Shown: in pieces, positions 52,241 to 62,640 of the stretch
Numbering within the stretch: position 1 is the stretch's first letter
Layout of the letters: every line of letters starts with the position of its first letter
From: Phycisphaerae bacterium
GTDB lineage: Bacteria; Planctomycetota; Phycisphaerae; UBA1845
Reading direction: 5' to 3'
Assembly: GCA_029260075.1 (NCBI GenBank)
Contig: JAJDDY010000028.1
Coordinates: 1 to 64,000, forward strand
DNA length: 64,000 bases
Notes under the pieces: model-generated
Told to the model about the DNA's origin: nothing
Seen by the model: only the letters and a program-made list of their open reading frames with translations
Database searches by the model: none
Translations under genes and position numbers: made by a program

Positions 52241-52324
52241 TGCGGATGAGAGGACTCGAACCTCCACGGGGTTGCCCCCACTGGCACCTGAAGCCAGCGC
52301 GTCTGCCAATTCCGCCACATCCGC
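52241..52324 (-). tRNA. tRNA-Leu (anticodon CAG)
   Basis: 84 nt on the minus strand. Acceptor GCGGATG pairs with CATCCGC, discriminator A, no encoded CCA; D arm TGGCGGAATTGGCAGACG; anticodon stem CTGGC/GCCAG with loop TTCAGGT giving anticodon CAG; a long variable arm with GGGGC/GCCCC-like pairing (TGGGGGCAACCCCG); T arm GGAGGTTCGAGTCCTCT. The long variable arm is the class II feature expected for Leu. Confidence 0.95.
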
Positions 52325-52905
52325 TGCGGGTACTAACGATTCTTGTTGCCCGATATGGTCGCGAGTCGCAGATTGCCTTGCGTCTCGCAACACGCGACCC
52401 TGCCAGCGACACATGCCTGAGCCGGAGCTAACCCATCGACCGAGCGCGGCCATTGTCCGGCGTTTTCTTCTCGAAGTCAACCGGAGCATTCGTCGCTTGC
52501 GTTGCTCCCGTTCGTCGGCCTAGTCGCTTGCTGTACGAACTCGGCGCGGTGGGCTACAGCTTCCGGTGCCGCTGGGCGGGAGTACGACGTGCGGGTGTTG
52601 CCAACCGGTATCTCCCGAGCATAATCGGCGCAGGCGCCTTGCGCTTCTTGTTCGGGGGCCAGCGTGGCGTGGGCGTTTCGCGTATTGCGCGGACCCAACA
52701 CAATGCTCCTCTCATTAGCATGGGCAGCACGGGGGGAGCGGGTCGTTCACGCGGTGCCGATCCTTACCGTCGGATGCCGACGGATCATCGCGTTCGCCCT
52801 GGTTGCGGCGTGCAATTCAAAACATCTTGACATGGTCAACGGGCAGGTGGATTCGCAAAATCTCGGTCGCCAGCGCGCGACGTAACCGCATTTTGGAGGA
52901 ACGCG
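52325..52905. other. Intergenic region after tRNA-Leu, nothing recognised
   Basis: Open frames on both strands are Arg/Ala-rich shadows without start signals. No attachment-site duplication of the tRNA 3' end was noticed within the following 500 bases. The region precedes the TPR lipoprotein gene. Confidence 0.4.
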
Positions 52906-54558
52906 ATGCAGCGAACAACGAAGACGATCGCTACGGGACTGGGCTTGATGCTGCTGTCGGGTTGCAGTGCGTCGATGTCGCGCGTCAGTCGCGCGCAACT
53001 GTTCGACGGACTGGGTACGCATCGGCGCGCGATTGCGGCCGATTCGGAAGAAGCCCGCCGGTACATCAATCAGGGTTTGATTTTGGCCTATTCGTTTAAT
53101 CACGGCGAGGCCATCCGGTCGTATCGAGAGGCCGCAAGGCTAGATCCGACGAGCGCGATTGCGTGGTGGGGCGTGTCGCTGTGCAGCGGACCGAACTACA
53201 ACAATCCGAAGATGAATGAGGAGCGCAACGCGGCTTCTTGGGACGCCCTGCAGAAGGCGCTCGCCCGTATCGACAATGCCTCTCCCGTCGAGCGGGCGCT
53301 GATCGAAGCCTTGTCGCATCGTTACGCCAAGCCCTGGCCAGACGATCGCGCCGACTTGGAACAGGCTTATGCGGACGCGATGGCTAAGGTGTGGGCGGCG
53401 TATCCGAATGACTCTGATGTAGGTACGCTTTACGCCGAAGCCATGATGGTTCAAACCCCGTGGAAGCTCTACACGGCGGACTTTGATTTGGCTGAGAACA
53501 CGCCGAAGATTCTCGCGGTGCTTGAACGCGTCTTGGAAATGTCCCCGAACAACCCCGGCGCCAACCATCTGTACATTCACGCGGTCGAACCGAGCTCCAC
53601 CCCTGAACAGGGACTCGTCGCGGCCGATCGTTTGGCCGACATGGTCCCCGGCAGCGGTCACCTCAACCACATGCCGTCGCACATTTATGTCAAGACGGGT
53701 CGGTGGGAACAGGCGGTCGTACAGAACGAGAAGGCCATGAGGGCGGACGCGACGTACCTACGGCTTTCGCCGGAACAGACTGTTCAACATCTCTACATGA
53801 CGCACAACGCGCACATGCTGACGTACGCTGCGATGATGAGCGGGCGCGAGCGCGAGGCGATGGCGGCCGCACGAGCAATGTGGGCGAATATTCCCAAGAA
53901 GATTCTGCCAGGAGTCGGTCGCTACGTCGACAAATGGATGTGCTCGGTCTACGACGTCCAGAAGCGGTTCGGGCGATGGGACGACCTACTGGCGGAGTCG
54001 CCGCCGCCGTCATTCCTTACGATTACGACCGCCACGTGGCGGGCCGCTCGCGCCGTGGCCTATGCAGCGAAGAAGGACTTCGCTAACGCGGAGCGCGAAC
54101 ATGAGTTGTTCCGTCGCGCAAAGGCGGCCATTCCGGAAGACATCGAGTGGGGTCGCCAGGCCGCACAGAAGGTCTTGGAGGTGAGCGACTACTTCATAGC
54201 GGGTGAGATTGCGCTGCAGCGCGGCGACTGGTCGAGGGCGGCTGAACTGTTGGAGCAAAGCGCGGCGATCGAGGATACGCTTGGATATGGCGAGCCGCCG
54301 CAGTGGCTTCAGCCCGTCCGTCATACGCTCGGCGCCGTCTATCTCATGAGCGGTCGATACGCCGACGCGGAGCGCGCCTATCGCGAGGACTTGGCCAAGT
54401 GGAAGAACAACGGTTGGTCGTTGTATGGCTTGAGCCGTGCGCTCCATGGGCAGGGGGATATCGCAGAGGCCAAGAAGATCGAGGATCAATACCGCGAAGC
54501 CTGGTCCCACGCTGACGCGCTCACAACGACGAGTTGCAAGTGTATTCCGAAGACGTAA
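52906..54558 (+). CDS. TPR-repeat lipoprotein
   Basis: Predicted envelope lipoprotein of 550 residues; role unknown. The lipobox is LLSGC. Repeats begin at about 50: ARRYINQGLILAYSFNHGEA, IRSYREAARLDPTSAIAWWG; further helical hairpins run to the end, the last being LGAVYLMSGRYADAERAYRE and SLYGLSRALHGQGDIAEAKK. The central block has GANHLYIHAVEPSSTPEQGL and LNHMPSHIYVKTGRWEQAV; I recall this layout from planctomycete and proteobacterial TPR proteins without assigned function. GGAGG lies about 7 bases before the ATG. The protein ends with TTTSCKCIPKT. Confidence 0.85.
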   Translation: MQRTTKTIATGLGLMLLSGCSASMSRVSRAQLFDGLGTHRRAIAADSEEARRYINQGLILAYSFNHGEAIRSYREAARLDPTSAIAWWGVSLCSGPNYNNPKMNEERNAASWDALQKALARIDNASPVERALIEALSHRYAKPWPDDRADLEQAYADAMAKVWAAYPNDSDVGTLYAEAMMVQTPWKLYTADFDLAENTPKILAVLERVLEMSPNNPGANHLYIHAVEPSSTPEQGLVAADRLADMVPGSGHLNHMPSHIYVKTGRWEQAVVQNEKAMRADATYLRLSPEQTVQHLYMTHNAHMLTYAAMMSGREREAMAAARAMWANIPKKILPGVGRYVDKWMCSVYDVQKRFGRWDDLLAESPPPSFLTITTATWRAARAVAYAAKKDFANAEREHELFRRAKAAIPEDIEWGRQAAQKVLEVSDYFIAGEIALQRGDWSRAAELLEQSAAIEDTLGYGEPPQWLQPVRHTLGAVYLMSGRYADAERAYREDLAKWKNNGWSLYGLSRALHGQGDIAEAKKIEDQYREAWSHADALTTTSCKCIPKT

Positions 54559-54612
54559 GCGGTACGCGCGACGCACCGTGGAAGGTGACCACGCTACGCA
54601 CGTGCTGTCGGT

Positions 54613-54930
54613 CTACCTCCGAACGTACCGAATTTCGCCTTCGACTTCTTCCTCGTAGACCAAGGCTACGACAGAGCCCTTTCCGTCGAGCTCGAAGCGG
54701 ACCGGTTCGAACGTCCCCGGCGCCATGCTGATGTCCACTGCGTCTCTTCCGGCTGGGATGATACGAACAGGAAAATCGCCGAAGCGCATTGGTATTGTGT
54801 CGCCGTCTTGGGCGATGCTTCCGGTCCCCCAGTGTTGCTCGTAGTACGTTCCGAACTGCTTCGACATCGGAAGGGTGAGCGAGTCTGCAGTGACTTCGTG
54901 GTCCGTGAAATTCTCGTTCCAAGTTTTCAT
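54613..54930 (-). pseudogene. Possible C-terminal fragment of a serine hydrolase-like protein
   Basis: A 105-residue frame beginning MKTWNENFTDHEVTADSLTL and containing FGTYYEQHWGTGSIAQDGD and MAPGTFEPVRFELDGKGSV, which resembles the beta-rich tail (DUF3471-like) found at the end of many beta-lactamase-like hydrolases. The frame stays open upstream to about 55000 (FTDGASGALWWHGR), with no ribosome-binding site at the Met. It may be a relic of the same kind of gene as the truncated one at 51333-52016. Confidence 0.35.
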
Positions 54931-55357
54931 TCGTCCGTGCCACCACAGCGCCCCCGATGCGCCATCCGTAAACAGGCTATCGCCACGGGCTTCACGGCCG
55001 TGTGATTATTGGCCGCAAAGCAGGGCGCGGATTCGTGCTCGCTTTCGCCCGCGTCCGCGCTGCGAACGGGCGGACCGTTGCCTACAAGCGTGTGAACCCG
55101 TAACAACCACCGAGTACGACGGACGTGAGTCCGAGTGCCTCGCCGCACGCGTACAGCGCACCGCACATATTACTGGACCATCGGAACTTCGTTGTACGTC
55201 TTAGGTGCATTTGGTAAACTGTACCCGGGATCTTTAGGTTGCGCGGACAGGCACGCGCCAACGTTAGGTAATCGGCAAGGGAGCACGAATTGGGCGCTTG
55301 GTCGCTCCTTCAACTCGTTCCATATGCGATTTATCTGTGGCTGCACGGAGACAAGTT
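54931..55357. other. Intergenic region, nothing recognised
   Basis: Apart from the upstream extension of the fragment at 54613-54930 (to about 55000), no gene, RNA or repeat was recognised. It includes the leader of the Gly-rich secreted protein gene. Confidence 0.4.
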
Positions 55358-56599
55358 ATGAAATCTTGGAAGAGCTATGCATTGTCGGTCCTGCTTTTGT
55401 GGGCGGGCGGCGCGAACGCGCAAATCGACGTGGGGTCTGACGGATCGGACGGAGCGTTTGAACCAATCTCCAATACGGTGGTTGATCTGTCACTCGCTGG
55501 TACGGGCCCTGGTTCGGGTGTGTACGACGCAGCGGAGTGGGCCGTTGTATTCAACTATACGTCGGTGACGATTCCAGCCGGTGTGACGGTGACGTTCAAG
55601 CACCATCCATCCGGTGCGCCGGTCGTCTGGTTGGCCAGTGGCGACGTGACCATTACCGGTGCCGTCACGCTTGATGGTGAGGGTGACACCGGTGCGGCAG
55701 CCCGCGCGCCGATCGGTGGACCTGGTGGTTTCCGTGGCGGTCGTGCCTTTCTGAGTTTGGAGAGTGAAGGCGCGGGCGGGCACGGTCCCGGCGGCGGTAG
55801 TTACAGCACCGCGAATCTCCACCACGGTGTTGGCGGTAGCTATGGCACGCTCGGCGGGCTCGTTACGACGGAAATGACCTATGGCAACGAAAAGATAGTT
55901 CCGCTGATCGGCGGATCGGGTGGCGCCGCCGGGCGAACGAACGCGGCGCGTGGAAGCGGCGCCGGTGGTGGGGCCATACTCATCGCTGCGAACAACACCA
56001 TCACTCTGACGGGCACGCTTCGCGCCGATGGCGGCGGAACGCGCACTTGCTGCGGCGGTTTCTTCTCTGGCGGCGGTAGTGGCGGCGGTCTTCGGCTGGT
56101 GGCGGATGTCATTACCGGCGGCGGAGCATTGCTAGCTCGAGGTGGCGCTGGAGTGGGTGCCGGAGGTAAGGGACGCATTCGGGTCGAGGGCAACACGATT
56201 GCGCTGACGCACCCGGGCGATCCCGCATACACGCAGGATTTCCCCGACGTTCCGCCAATGATTTTCCCACCGGCGGCGTCGGCCATGGTCACCGTAACCA
56301 TGTTGACGATTGGTGGTGTGGATGTCGCGATTCCTGTCGATCCGTCGGCGAGTTTTGATTTCCCATCTCAGGACGTCAACGTGGACACTGTGGACCCGGT
56401 TACGGTACATGTGTCTGCCACCGATGTCCCGCTCGACTGGGTCGTCGAGGTCCGCGCCGTTGCGAAGTCCGGAGACGCTGTGACGGTAGTGGCCGATGCA
56501 CTCGCCGGGACCGAGGCGTCGTCGGCCACGACGGCGTTGATCACATTGCCACGCGGTTTCACTGCGATTCAAGCACGTGCTGCAGCGCCTTTGCCCTAG
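55358..56599 (+). CDS. Secreted Gly-rich beta protein of unknown function
   Basis: 413 residues with a signal peptide (SYALSVLLLWAGGANAQ). The first 100 residues look beta-helical or jelly-roll (VFNYTSVTIPAGVTVTFKHH, WLASGDVTITGAVTLDGEG); residues about 110-290 are extremely rich in Gly (GGPGGFRGGRAF, GAGGHGPGGGSYS, GGFFSGGGSGGGLRL, GGAGVGAGGKGRIRV). This resembles the surface proteins in which IPAGVTVTF and Gly loops form a repetitive beta structure. The last 110 residues are beta-rich. GGAG precedes the ATG by 7 bases. The next gene starts 102 bases later in the same direction; the pair may be cotranscribed. Confidence 0.75.
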   Translation: MKSWKSYALSVLLLWAGGANAQIDVGSDGSDGAFEPISNTVVDLSLAGTGPGSGVYDAAEWAVVFNYTSVTIPAGVTVTFKHHPSGAPVVWLASGDVTITGAVTLDGEGDTGAAARAPIGGPGGFRGGRAFLSLESEGAGGHGPGGGSYSTANLHHGVGGSYGTLGGLVTTEMTYGNEKIVPLIGGSGGAAGRTNAARGSGAGGGAILIAANNTITLTGTLRADGGGTRTCCGGFFSGGGSGGGLRLVADVITGGGALLARGGAGVGAGGKGRIRVEGNTIALTHPGDPAYTQDFPDVPPMIFPPAASAMVTVTMLTIGGVDVAIPVDPSASFDFPSQDVNVDTVDPVTVHVSATDVPLDWVVEVRAVAKSGDAVTVVADALAGTEASSATTALITLPRGFTAIQARAAAPLP

Positions 56600-56701
56600 T
56601 TTCCGACTGTCGGGTTGCGGGGCGTATCCGTAGTTCGTCGGCGACGTGGGACCCGTGTGTTTCGGACGTGCTTCTACTGAGCTCCGAATCGAGATTCGGC
56701 C

Positions 56702-59700
56702 ATGAATTTGCGAATGAGAAGGTGGCTCAACCTTGTTCTGCTCGCGGTGATCGCGCTCGCGGTCTCTTCGTTCGCGCCCGTCTTGTTTCCGAATCAGGTC
56801 GCGCGTGTTACGGCTGGCGGCGGGGCACCCCCGACCTTCGCGGTGACCGATTGGTCGGCTCGCGAATTCGTGGTGTACAATCGCACGACCGAGCCGTTCG
56901 CGATCGTTGATGCGGTGTCGCGCACGCTGAGTGTCAGGAATGAGCCCGTGGCTAACATCGTCACGACTGATGTAGTCAGTCGTGAGTTCACACTTCGCAA
57001 TCAAACCACCACACCGCCCGCGATTGTCGACACGATGTCGCGCGAGGCTTCGTTTTTCAATCAATCGACCGCGCCGATTATCATTGCCGACGCCGCGTCT
57101 CGCGCATTCAGCGTAAGCAACGAAGAGCCGCCTGCACTGCTGACCACCAACGCCATATCGCGCGAGTTCAGTATCTACGCGCCCGCGCCCGATTTGCTCG
57201 TTACGTCGGTGTCCGCGCCGGTCGAGGTTCGCGCGGGGGAGTCGTTCACCCTCGCCTACAGCGTGACCAATTCCGGCGACGCCGTGGCAACGGGAAGCTG
57301 GGTCGATCGCGTGTTCTTGTCCGACGACGATCAACTTGGCGGCGACACGGAGCTTCGTGCGTACCCCTTCGATGGACCACTGGCGATCGGCGAAACGTAT
57401 AGCCGCGCCGAAGTGTTCAACTTCACGGCCACACCGGGTGTGTATCACATTTTTGTCGTGGCTGACGCAGATGTCGATCTTGACGAGGCGGATGGCGACG
57501 ACAACAACGTGGCGTTTTCGATCATGAACGGCGCCGGGGTCGACTATGGGGCCACGGTGGCTGCGGACATTGACTTGGGTCTGGCTGGTACGCCCGTGAT
57601 CATCCGGGGGACGGCGTTCTGGGTCGACACGCTTGATCCCGCGCCGCAGGTCGAAGTCGCGGTACGGATTCGACTGAAGAATACGCGGCGGGAGTTTTTT
57701 CCGACGACGGACGTCGATGGTGCGTTTGCGTTTGTGTTTGATCCTGCGCCGGGCGAGGCCGGCGCGTATACGGTCTTTGCGAACCACCCGCTTGTTGATG
57801 AAGACCCCGCGGCGCCGCAGGATTCGTTCGTACTTGTTGGCATTCGAGCCGAGCCGGATTTCGAGTTCCACTCGATCGTCGCGGGAGACACCGTTGCGGG
57901 TGACGTGACACTGCGCAATCTTGGCGACACGCCTCTGTCCGGCGTGACCGCGATCGTCGCTGGGGCGCCAGCCAACGTGACTGTGGGCGTTACGGCGCCG
58001 ACGACGCTCGCGCCTTCGGAGGCGGGTGTGCTCAGTTTCATCATCGATACGGCGCCGGGCGTTGCTTCGCAGAGCGTTGTTCTGATAAATGTCACGACCG
58101 CAGAGGGTGCGTTGGAAACACTGGAGTTGGCGGTGAACGTTCGGTTGTCGGCGCCTGAGCTATCGGCGACGCCAAGCGCCCTGTCGACCGGAATGGTGCG
58201 CGGCGGGCAGGCCTTTGTGGACTTCACAGTGACCAACATCGGCGGACTAACGTCGGGACCGCTTACTATCGAAACGCCGGCGCTTCCGTGGTTGAGTGTG
58301 TCTAGTGCGCAGCCGCTCGCGCCGCTGGGGATCGGCGAGTCGGTCGTGATCACGCTCCGACTCGCTCCGGCTGCCGACCTTCCGCTCGGTCCCTACACGG
58401 GCGCCGTTGTCGTTAGCGATCCGACCACTTCGTTGAATGTGCCCTATGCGTTCAACGCCATCTCGACGGCGACGGGCAATCTGAATGTGTACGCTACGGA
58501 CGAGTTCACATATTGGGCGGCGGATACGCCGCCGGTTGCGGGCGCGGCTGTAACGTTGCGCGATGTGCTTACGGGCGACGTGGTTACCACGGGCTTGACC
58601 GACGCGAACGGGTTCGCGCTGTTCGAGGCGTTGACCGAAGCGTACTACGACGTCGAAGTCACCGCGCCGGATCACGGCAGCTTCCGTGGTGCGATTTTGG
58701 TTTCCGGTGGCCAGACCCGCGAGCTGGAAACGTTTCTGACTCGTCAGTTGGTGAACTATTCGTGGAGTGTGTTCCCCACGACGTTTGAGGATGAGTACCT
58801 GATTTCGATCGAGGCGCTGTTTGAGACGACCGTGCCGGCACCAGTGATTACGATCGAACCGGTGTCGGTTGACCTGCGTCTGATGCAGGGCGAGACGATG
58901 CAGGTCGATTTCACGATCACCAACCACGGGCTTATTACCGCGGACGCCGCTCGCCTTGCCGTGTTCGATCATCCGCAATACGAAATCACACCGCTCGTTG
59001 GCGAGATCGGCGATCTGCTTGCGCAAACGTCCGTCACAATACCGGTCGTGATACGCGACAAGTTCTTCTCGCCTGCGGTCGCCAGCGGCGGTTCCTCGTG
59101 CGTCGGCGTTCGATTTGAAGCCGTGTACAATTTGGTCTGCGGAATACGACGCTCTTATTCCGTCCCGGTGTTCTTCGCGATTCCGACCGGAAATTGCACT
59201 GGCGGCGGCGGTGGTGGCGGCGGGTTCGTTTTTCCTCCCGCGTGTGACAACTGTTCAGCCGACGTCCCGACCGGATTGCCCAAGTTTAGCGAGCCGATAC
59301 CGTGTTCCCGATGCAGCGACCTTACATGCCCGGCGTCGATCGCAAGTTGCTTCATCGGGTTTTCGCCGTTTGGGTGCGACTTGTCGTTGGCGCAGAATTG
59401 CGGCGACCTTGGGTCGTCGACCGGACTCCAGAATTGTGCGATGGGGGCGCTGAAAGGGTGCATTGCCGGGGTGGTTCCGTTCCTCGGTCCGTCCATCAAC
59501 CTCTTCGATTGTATTCGTACCATCCCGTGTGATTGCGACTGCGACCCGACCGATCCGGACTATCGAAATCCGAACTGTCCCAGCGCACGCGTTGCCGCCG
59601 TGGGGCCGCCGTTGGCGGCGTTTATCGCCGAGGCGCGAGATCCTCTTGTGCTCGACGTGACCCTGCATGCCAACCGCCTGGCGGTCATGTTGAACGCACT

Positions 59701-62416
59701 GGCTGAGCCGTTCGGTGATACCGACTGGCTTCGCTCACCGACAGATGTGGATGCGCAAATCCTCAGCGATTGGCTCAGCGCATACGGTGCAACCATCGAC
59801 GTCAGCACGGACGAAGGGGCGCATGTGTCCGCCGCAGAGCGTGCGCAGTTGCTTGCGCTTGGGCTTCCGAGTCATCGCACGGTCGCGCACGCTGAACTTT
59901 TTCTCGACCGTTGGAACCGCACGTTGGATTACGAAGCGTTGGGTATCTTCACCGTCGACGACGTGCCGGTGGGCATGAGTACGGACTTCATCGCCCGCGA
60001 CCATATGGATCAACTTGTGGCCGACGCGCTTGATGCGGAAGCGGCCAACGCCGCGCTAGGGTTCGACGATGCACTTGGCGGTCTGTACAACGCACTGGAT
60101 GTGCTTGCGCTGGCGAAGCAGCCGGCTTTTCCGCCGCAAACAGGAGGTGGGCAACAGTCTGCCGGCAGTATCGCAGCGCCTGAGGACGGCATTTGCGCTC
60201 GCGTCCGCATTCGCATCGAGCAAGAGGCCGTCATTTCGCGTTCGGCGTTCGCGGCGGTCTTCGAGCTCGAAAACGCAAGCGATGTTGACTCGCTCGATGC
60301 GGTTTCCGTTACGCTGTTCGTCAAGGATGAGAGCGGCGTGCTTGTGAATTCACTCTTCGGTGTTCCTGCTCCGGTCGTTACCGGGCTTCCCGCTGTGGAT
60401 GGAACGGGTTCACTCGGTCCTCAATCGTCAGCCTCCGCTAGTTGGTTGATCATTCCTTCGAGCGACGCCGCGCCTGCGCAGCCGACACTCTATCGGGTCA
60501 GTGGTGAGCTGACGTATGAACTCAATGGTGACGTCATTGTTGTGCCGCTCTTTCCCGCCGACATTACCGTGCTGCCCAATGCCCAACTCGACCTTGACTA
60601 TTTTCTCGAACGCATTGTCTTCAGCGATGATCCATTCACGCCGGAGATCGAACCGGCCGTTCCGTTCTCCCTGGGCGTTATCGTCCAAAACACTGGCGCG
60701 GGCGAGGCGCTGAAAATGCGAATCACTTCGGCGCAGCCACAAATCATCGAGAACGATCGTGGGTTGTTGATCGACTTCGCTATCATCGGTGCGCAGGTGG
60801 GTCTGTCGCCGGTGTCGCCGTCGCTTACTGTGGAACTAGGCACCATAGCACCGGGTGCCACGGCGCTCGCACGCTGGCTGATGACGTCGACGCTACAGGG
60901 ACAGTTCATCGAGTACGCCGCCACGTTCGAACACGTCAGCGGGCTGGGCGATCCGCGACTCTCGTTGATCAACAGCGTGGACATTTTCGAAATGACTCAT
61001 GTCGTGCGCGTGGACCTACCGTCGGATGATGGGCTTCCCGACTTCTTGACCAACGACACGGCCGATCCGTTGCGTATGGCCGACATGATCCATGGCAGCG
61101 ATGGGGCCGTGCTTCCGGTGAACGCCGTTACCGATGCAGTGATCGACGGTCCCCCAACGGGTAGCGATTTGGTCGTTCAGGTGACCACGACATCGGCGCC
61201 CGCTGGGTGGGTGTACATTCGTCTCGATGAGCCGAGCGCGAACCTGTTTGAGCTGGCCGGCGTGAGGCGGTCTGATGGGCGGGAGATATTGCTCGACGCG
61301 AATGCATGGCAAACGCACCGCTTCGTGCGTCCGCCGGATGCCCCCGACTTTCTTGAAGACCTCCTCCACATTGTCGACGTCGACTCGACGGGATCGTACA
61401 CCGTAACGTATGCCCCGTTCCCGGACGCCGACAATGACGACATTCCGGACCATGTGGACAACTGCGTTGATGCTCCCAATTTCGATCAAGCCGACGGAGA
61501 CGGGGATGGCGTCGGCGATGTGTGCGACAACTGCGCGACGGACGGCAATGCGGATCAGGCGGACGGAGATGGTGACGGCGCGGGCGACGCGTGTGACAAC
61601 TGTGCAGAGGTGGAGAACGAGGATCAGGCGAACAACGACGCCGACACGCTTGGAAATGTATGCGACAACTGCCCGTTGATCGATAATGAATCTCAGGCGG
61701 ACAGCGATGGCGACGGCACGGGGGAGTTGTGCGATAACTGCCCCGGCGTGGCCAACGCGGACCAAGCGGATTTCGACGGGGACGGCGTGGGCGATGTCTG
61801 CGACAACTGTGCGTGTCTTGCCAACGCCGATCAACTGGACGGCGGGTCCACCGGTGTCGGAGACGCTTGCGAAGGTGCTATGGTGATCGTGGCGAGCTTT
61901 CCGCCCACCGGTACCGTCGACGCGCGGACACCGACGACGCAAGACGGCAGCGAGCGCATTGGCCGCACGTCAGTAGAGATTACGCTCTCGGGAGACGCGT
62001 CGTTAGCCGTCGCCGCCGACTTCGCAATAACTGAACTCGGAGGCGATGGCTTCGCGCCAAACATTGAGTTGCTGATGCATCTGAGCGCCGACACGGTGGA
62101 GCTGACGCTCGATGGCCTGATAGAAGCCGGCGCCAGAACGGTGTTTACGCACAAGGCAAGTTGCACACGCGTCTGCGTGGGTCACTTGCCGGCTGACGCG
62201 GATCAGGACGGTCGAAGCGAACCGTCCGATGTTGCGGCCATCGTGAACAACCTTGAGGGGACGTGGCAGCCGCCCATGCAGATGTGGCAATGCGACGCGA
62301 ACCGAAACGGTGGTTGCAGTGCGTTGGATATTCTTTCCGTGATCGACCTGCTCAACGGTGGCGGCGTGAACGCTCCGTGGAACGGCCGGTCATTGCCCGC
62401 ATGCCCGCCTGAGTAG
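56702..62416 (+). CDS. Giant secreted protein: tandem repeats, CARDB, TSP3 and dockerin-like end
   Basis: Predicted surface or extracellular protein of 1904 residues, function unknown. After a signal peptide (LVLLAVIALAVSSFAP) come five tandem 26-30-residue units (about 47-165; DAVSRTLSVRNEPVANIV and DVVSREFTLRNQTTTPPAIV). A CARDB-type domain follows (about 175-275; ESFTLAYSVTNSGDAVATGS), then several Ig/COG1470-like segments and one CNA-B-like insert (about 600-680). A Gly run and a Cys cluster (about 838-965) contain CDNCSADVPTG and CDCDCDPTDP. Residues about 1576-1723 are six thrombospondin type 3 Ca repeats (DGDGVGDVCDNC). The end has dockerin-like helices DADQDGRSEPSDVAAIVNNL and ALDILSVIDLLNGGG, then SLPACPPE. 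Likely a Ca-dependent adhesin or matrix component. Confidence 0.8.
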   Translation: MNLRMRRWLNLVLLAVIALAVSSFAPVLFPNQVARVTAGGGAPPTFAVTDWSAREFVVYNRTTEPFAIVDAVSRTLSVRNEPVANIVTTDVVSREFTLRNQTTTPPAIVDTMSREASFFNQSTAPIIIADAASRAFSVSNEEPPALLTTNAISREFSIYAPAPDLLVTSVSAPVEVRAGESFTLAYSVTNSGDAVATGSWVDRVFLSDDDQLGGDTELRAYPFDGPLAIGETYSRAEVFNFTATPGVYHIFVVADADVDLDEADGDDNNVAFSIMNGAGVDYGATVAADIDLGLAGTPVIIRGTAFWVDTLDPAPQVEVAVRIRLKNTRREFFPTTDVDGAFAFVFDPAPGEAGAYTVFANHPLVDEDPAAPQDSFVLVGIRAEPDFEFHSIVAGDTVAGDVTLRNLGDTPLSGVTAIVAGAPANVTVGVTAPTTLAPSEAGVLSFIIDTAPGVASQSVVLINVTTAEGALETLELAVNVRLSAPELSATPSALSTGMVRGGQAFVDFTVTNIGGLTSGPLTIETPALPWLSVSSAQPLAPLGIGESVVITLRLAPAADLPLGPYTGAVVVSDPTTSLNVPYAFNAISTATGNLNVYATDEFTYWAADTPPVAGAAVTLRDVLTGDVVTTGLTDANGFALFEALTEAYYDVEVTAPDHGSFRGAILVSGGQTRELETFLTRQLVNYSWSVFPTTFEDEYLISIEALFETTVPAPVITIEPVSVDLRLMQGETMQVDFTITNHGLITADAARLAVFDHPQYEITPLVGEIGDLLAQTSVTIPVVIRDKFFSPAVASGGSSCVGVRFEAVYNLVCGIRRSYSVPVFFAIPTGNCTGGGGGGGGFVFPPACDNCSADVPTGLPKFSEPIPCSRCSDLTCPASIASCFIGFSPFGCDLSLAQNCGDLGSSTGLQNCAMGALKGCIAGVVPFLGPSINLFDCIRTIPCDCDCDPTDPDYRNPNCPSARVAAVGPPLAAFIAEARDPLVLDVTLHANRLAVMLNALAEPFGDTDWLRSPTDVDAQILSDWLSAYGATIDVSTDEGAHVSAAERAQLLALGLPSHRTVAHAELFLDRWNRTLDYEALGIFTVDDVPVGMSTDFIARDHMDQLVADALDAEAANAALGFDDALGGLYNALDVLALAKQPAFPPQTGGGQQSAGSIAAPEDGICARVRIRIEQEAVISRSAFAAVFELENASDVDSLDAVSVTLFVKDESGVLVNSLFGVPAPVVTGLPAVDGTGSLGPQSSASASWLIIPSSDAAPAQPTLYRVSGELTYELNGDVIVVPLFPADITVLPNAQLDLDYFLERIVFSDDPFTPEIEPAVPFSLGVIVQNTGAGEALKMRITSAQPQIIENDRGLLIDFAIIGAQVGLSPVSPSLTVELGTIAPGATALARWLMTSTLQGQFIEYAATFEHVSGLGDPRLSLINSVDIFEMTHVVRVDLPSDDGLPDFLTNDTADPLRMADMIHGSDGAVLPVNAVTDAVIDGPPTGSDLVVQVTTTSAPAGWVYIRLDEPSANLFELAGVRRSDGREILLDANAWQTHRFVRPPDAPDFLEDLLHIVDVDSTGSYTVTYAPFPDADNDDIPDHVDNCVDAPNFDQADGDGDGVGDVCDNCATDGNADQADGDGDGAGDACDNCAEVENEDQANNDADTLGNVCDNCPLIDNESQADSDGDGTGELCDNCPGVANADQADFDGDGVGDVCDNCACLANADQLDGGSTGVGDACEGAMVIVASFPPTGTVDARTPTTQDGSERIGRTSVEITLSGDASLAVAADFAITELGGDGFAPNIELLMHLSADTVELTLDGLIEAGARTVFTHKASCTRVCVGHLPADADQDGRSEPSDVAAIVNNLEGTWQPPMQMWQCDANRNGGCSALDILSVIDLLNGGGVNAPWNGRSLPACPPE

Positions 62417-62640
62417 CTGTACGCTGCACGTCCTGCTCCTGCCGCCGGTCGGTCGGCAGGCCCAACAGTACCTCCCTTGCTCGCATTGCCGCGAGAATCT
62501 TGCGCACTATCAGGGTGGGCGTGACTCTGTTACATTGCGTTCCGCGACGCAGTCGTGGCGGTCCGACGTACGCCTAAGCCGTCGTTTGACGAGTTGGCAA
62601 AAAGTGAAGCGTAGAAATTGTCCACGGGAGACAGCCGAAG
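62417..62640. other. Gap with a weak hairpin
   Basis: CCTGCCGCCGGTCGGTCGGCAGG-type pairing (6-7 bp) at 62438-62460 follows the giant gene, with no T run, so it is at best a weak terminator. Nothing else recognised; GGGAGA precedes the lsrF-like start. Confidence 0.35.

Noticed and set aside
52241-52905. Integrative element attached at tRNA-Leu
   Set aside because: No duplicated tRNA 3' end and no integrase gene were found in the interval or its flanks.
56132-57871. 579-codon minus-strand frame spanning two secreted-protein genes
   Set aside because: It crosses two well-supported genes with signal peptides, is Arg/His-rich, and lacks a start site.
61016-61942. 308-codon minus-strand frame opposite the thrombospondin type 3 repeats
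   Set aside because: Repetitive Asp/Gly codons on the coding strand explain the apparent repeat protein on the other strand.
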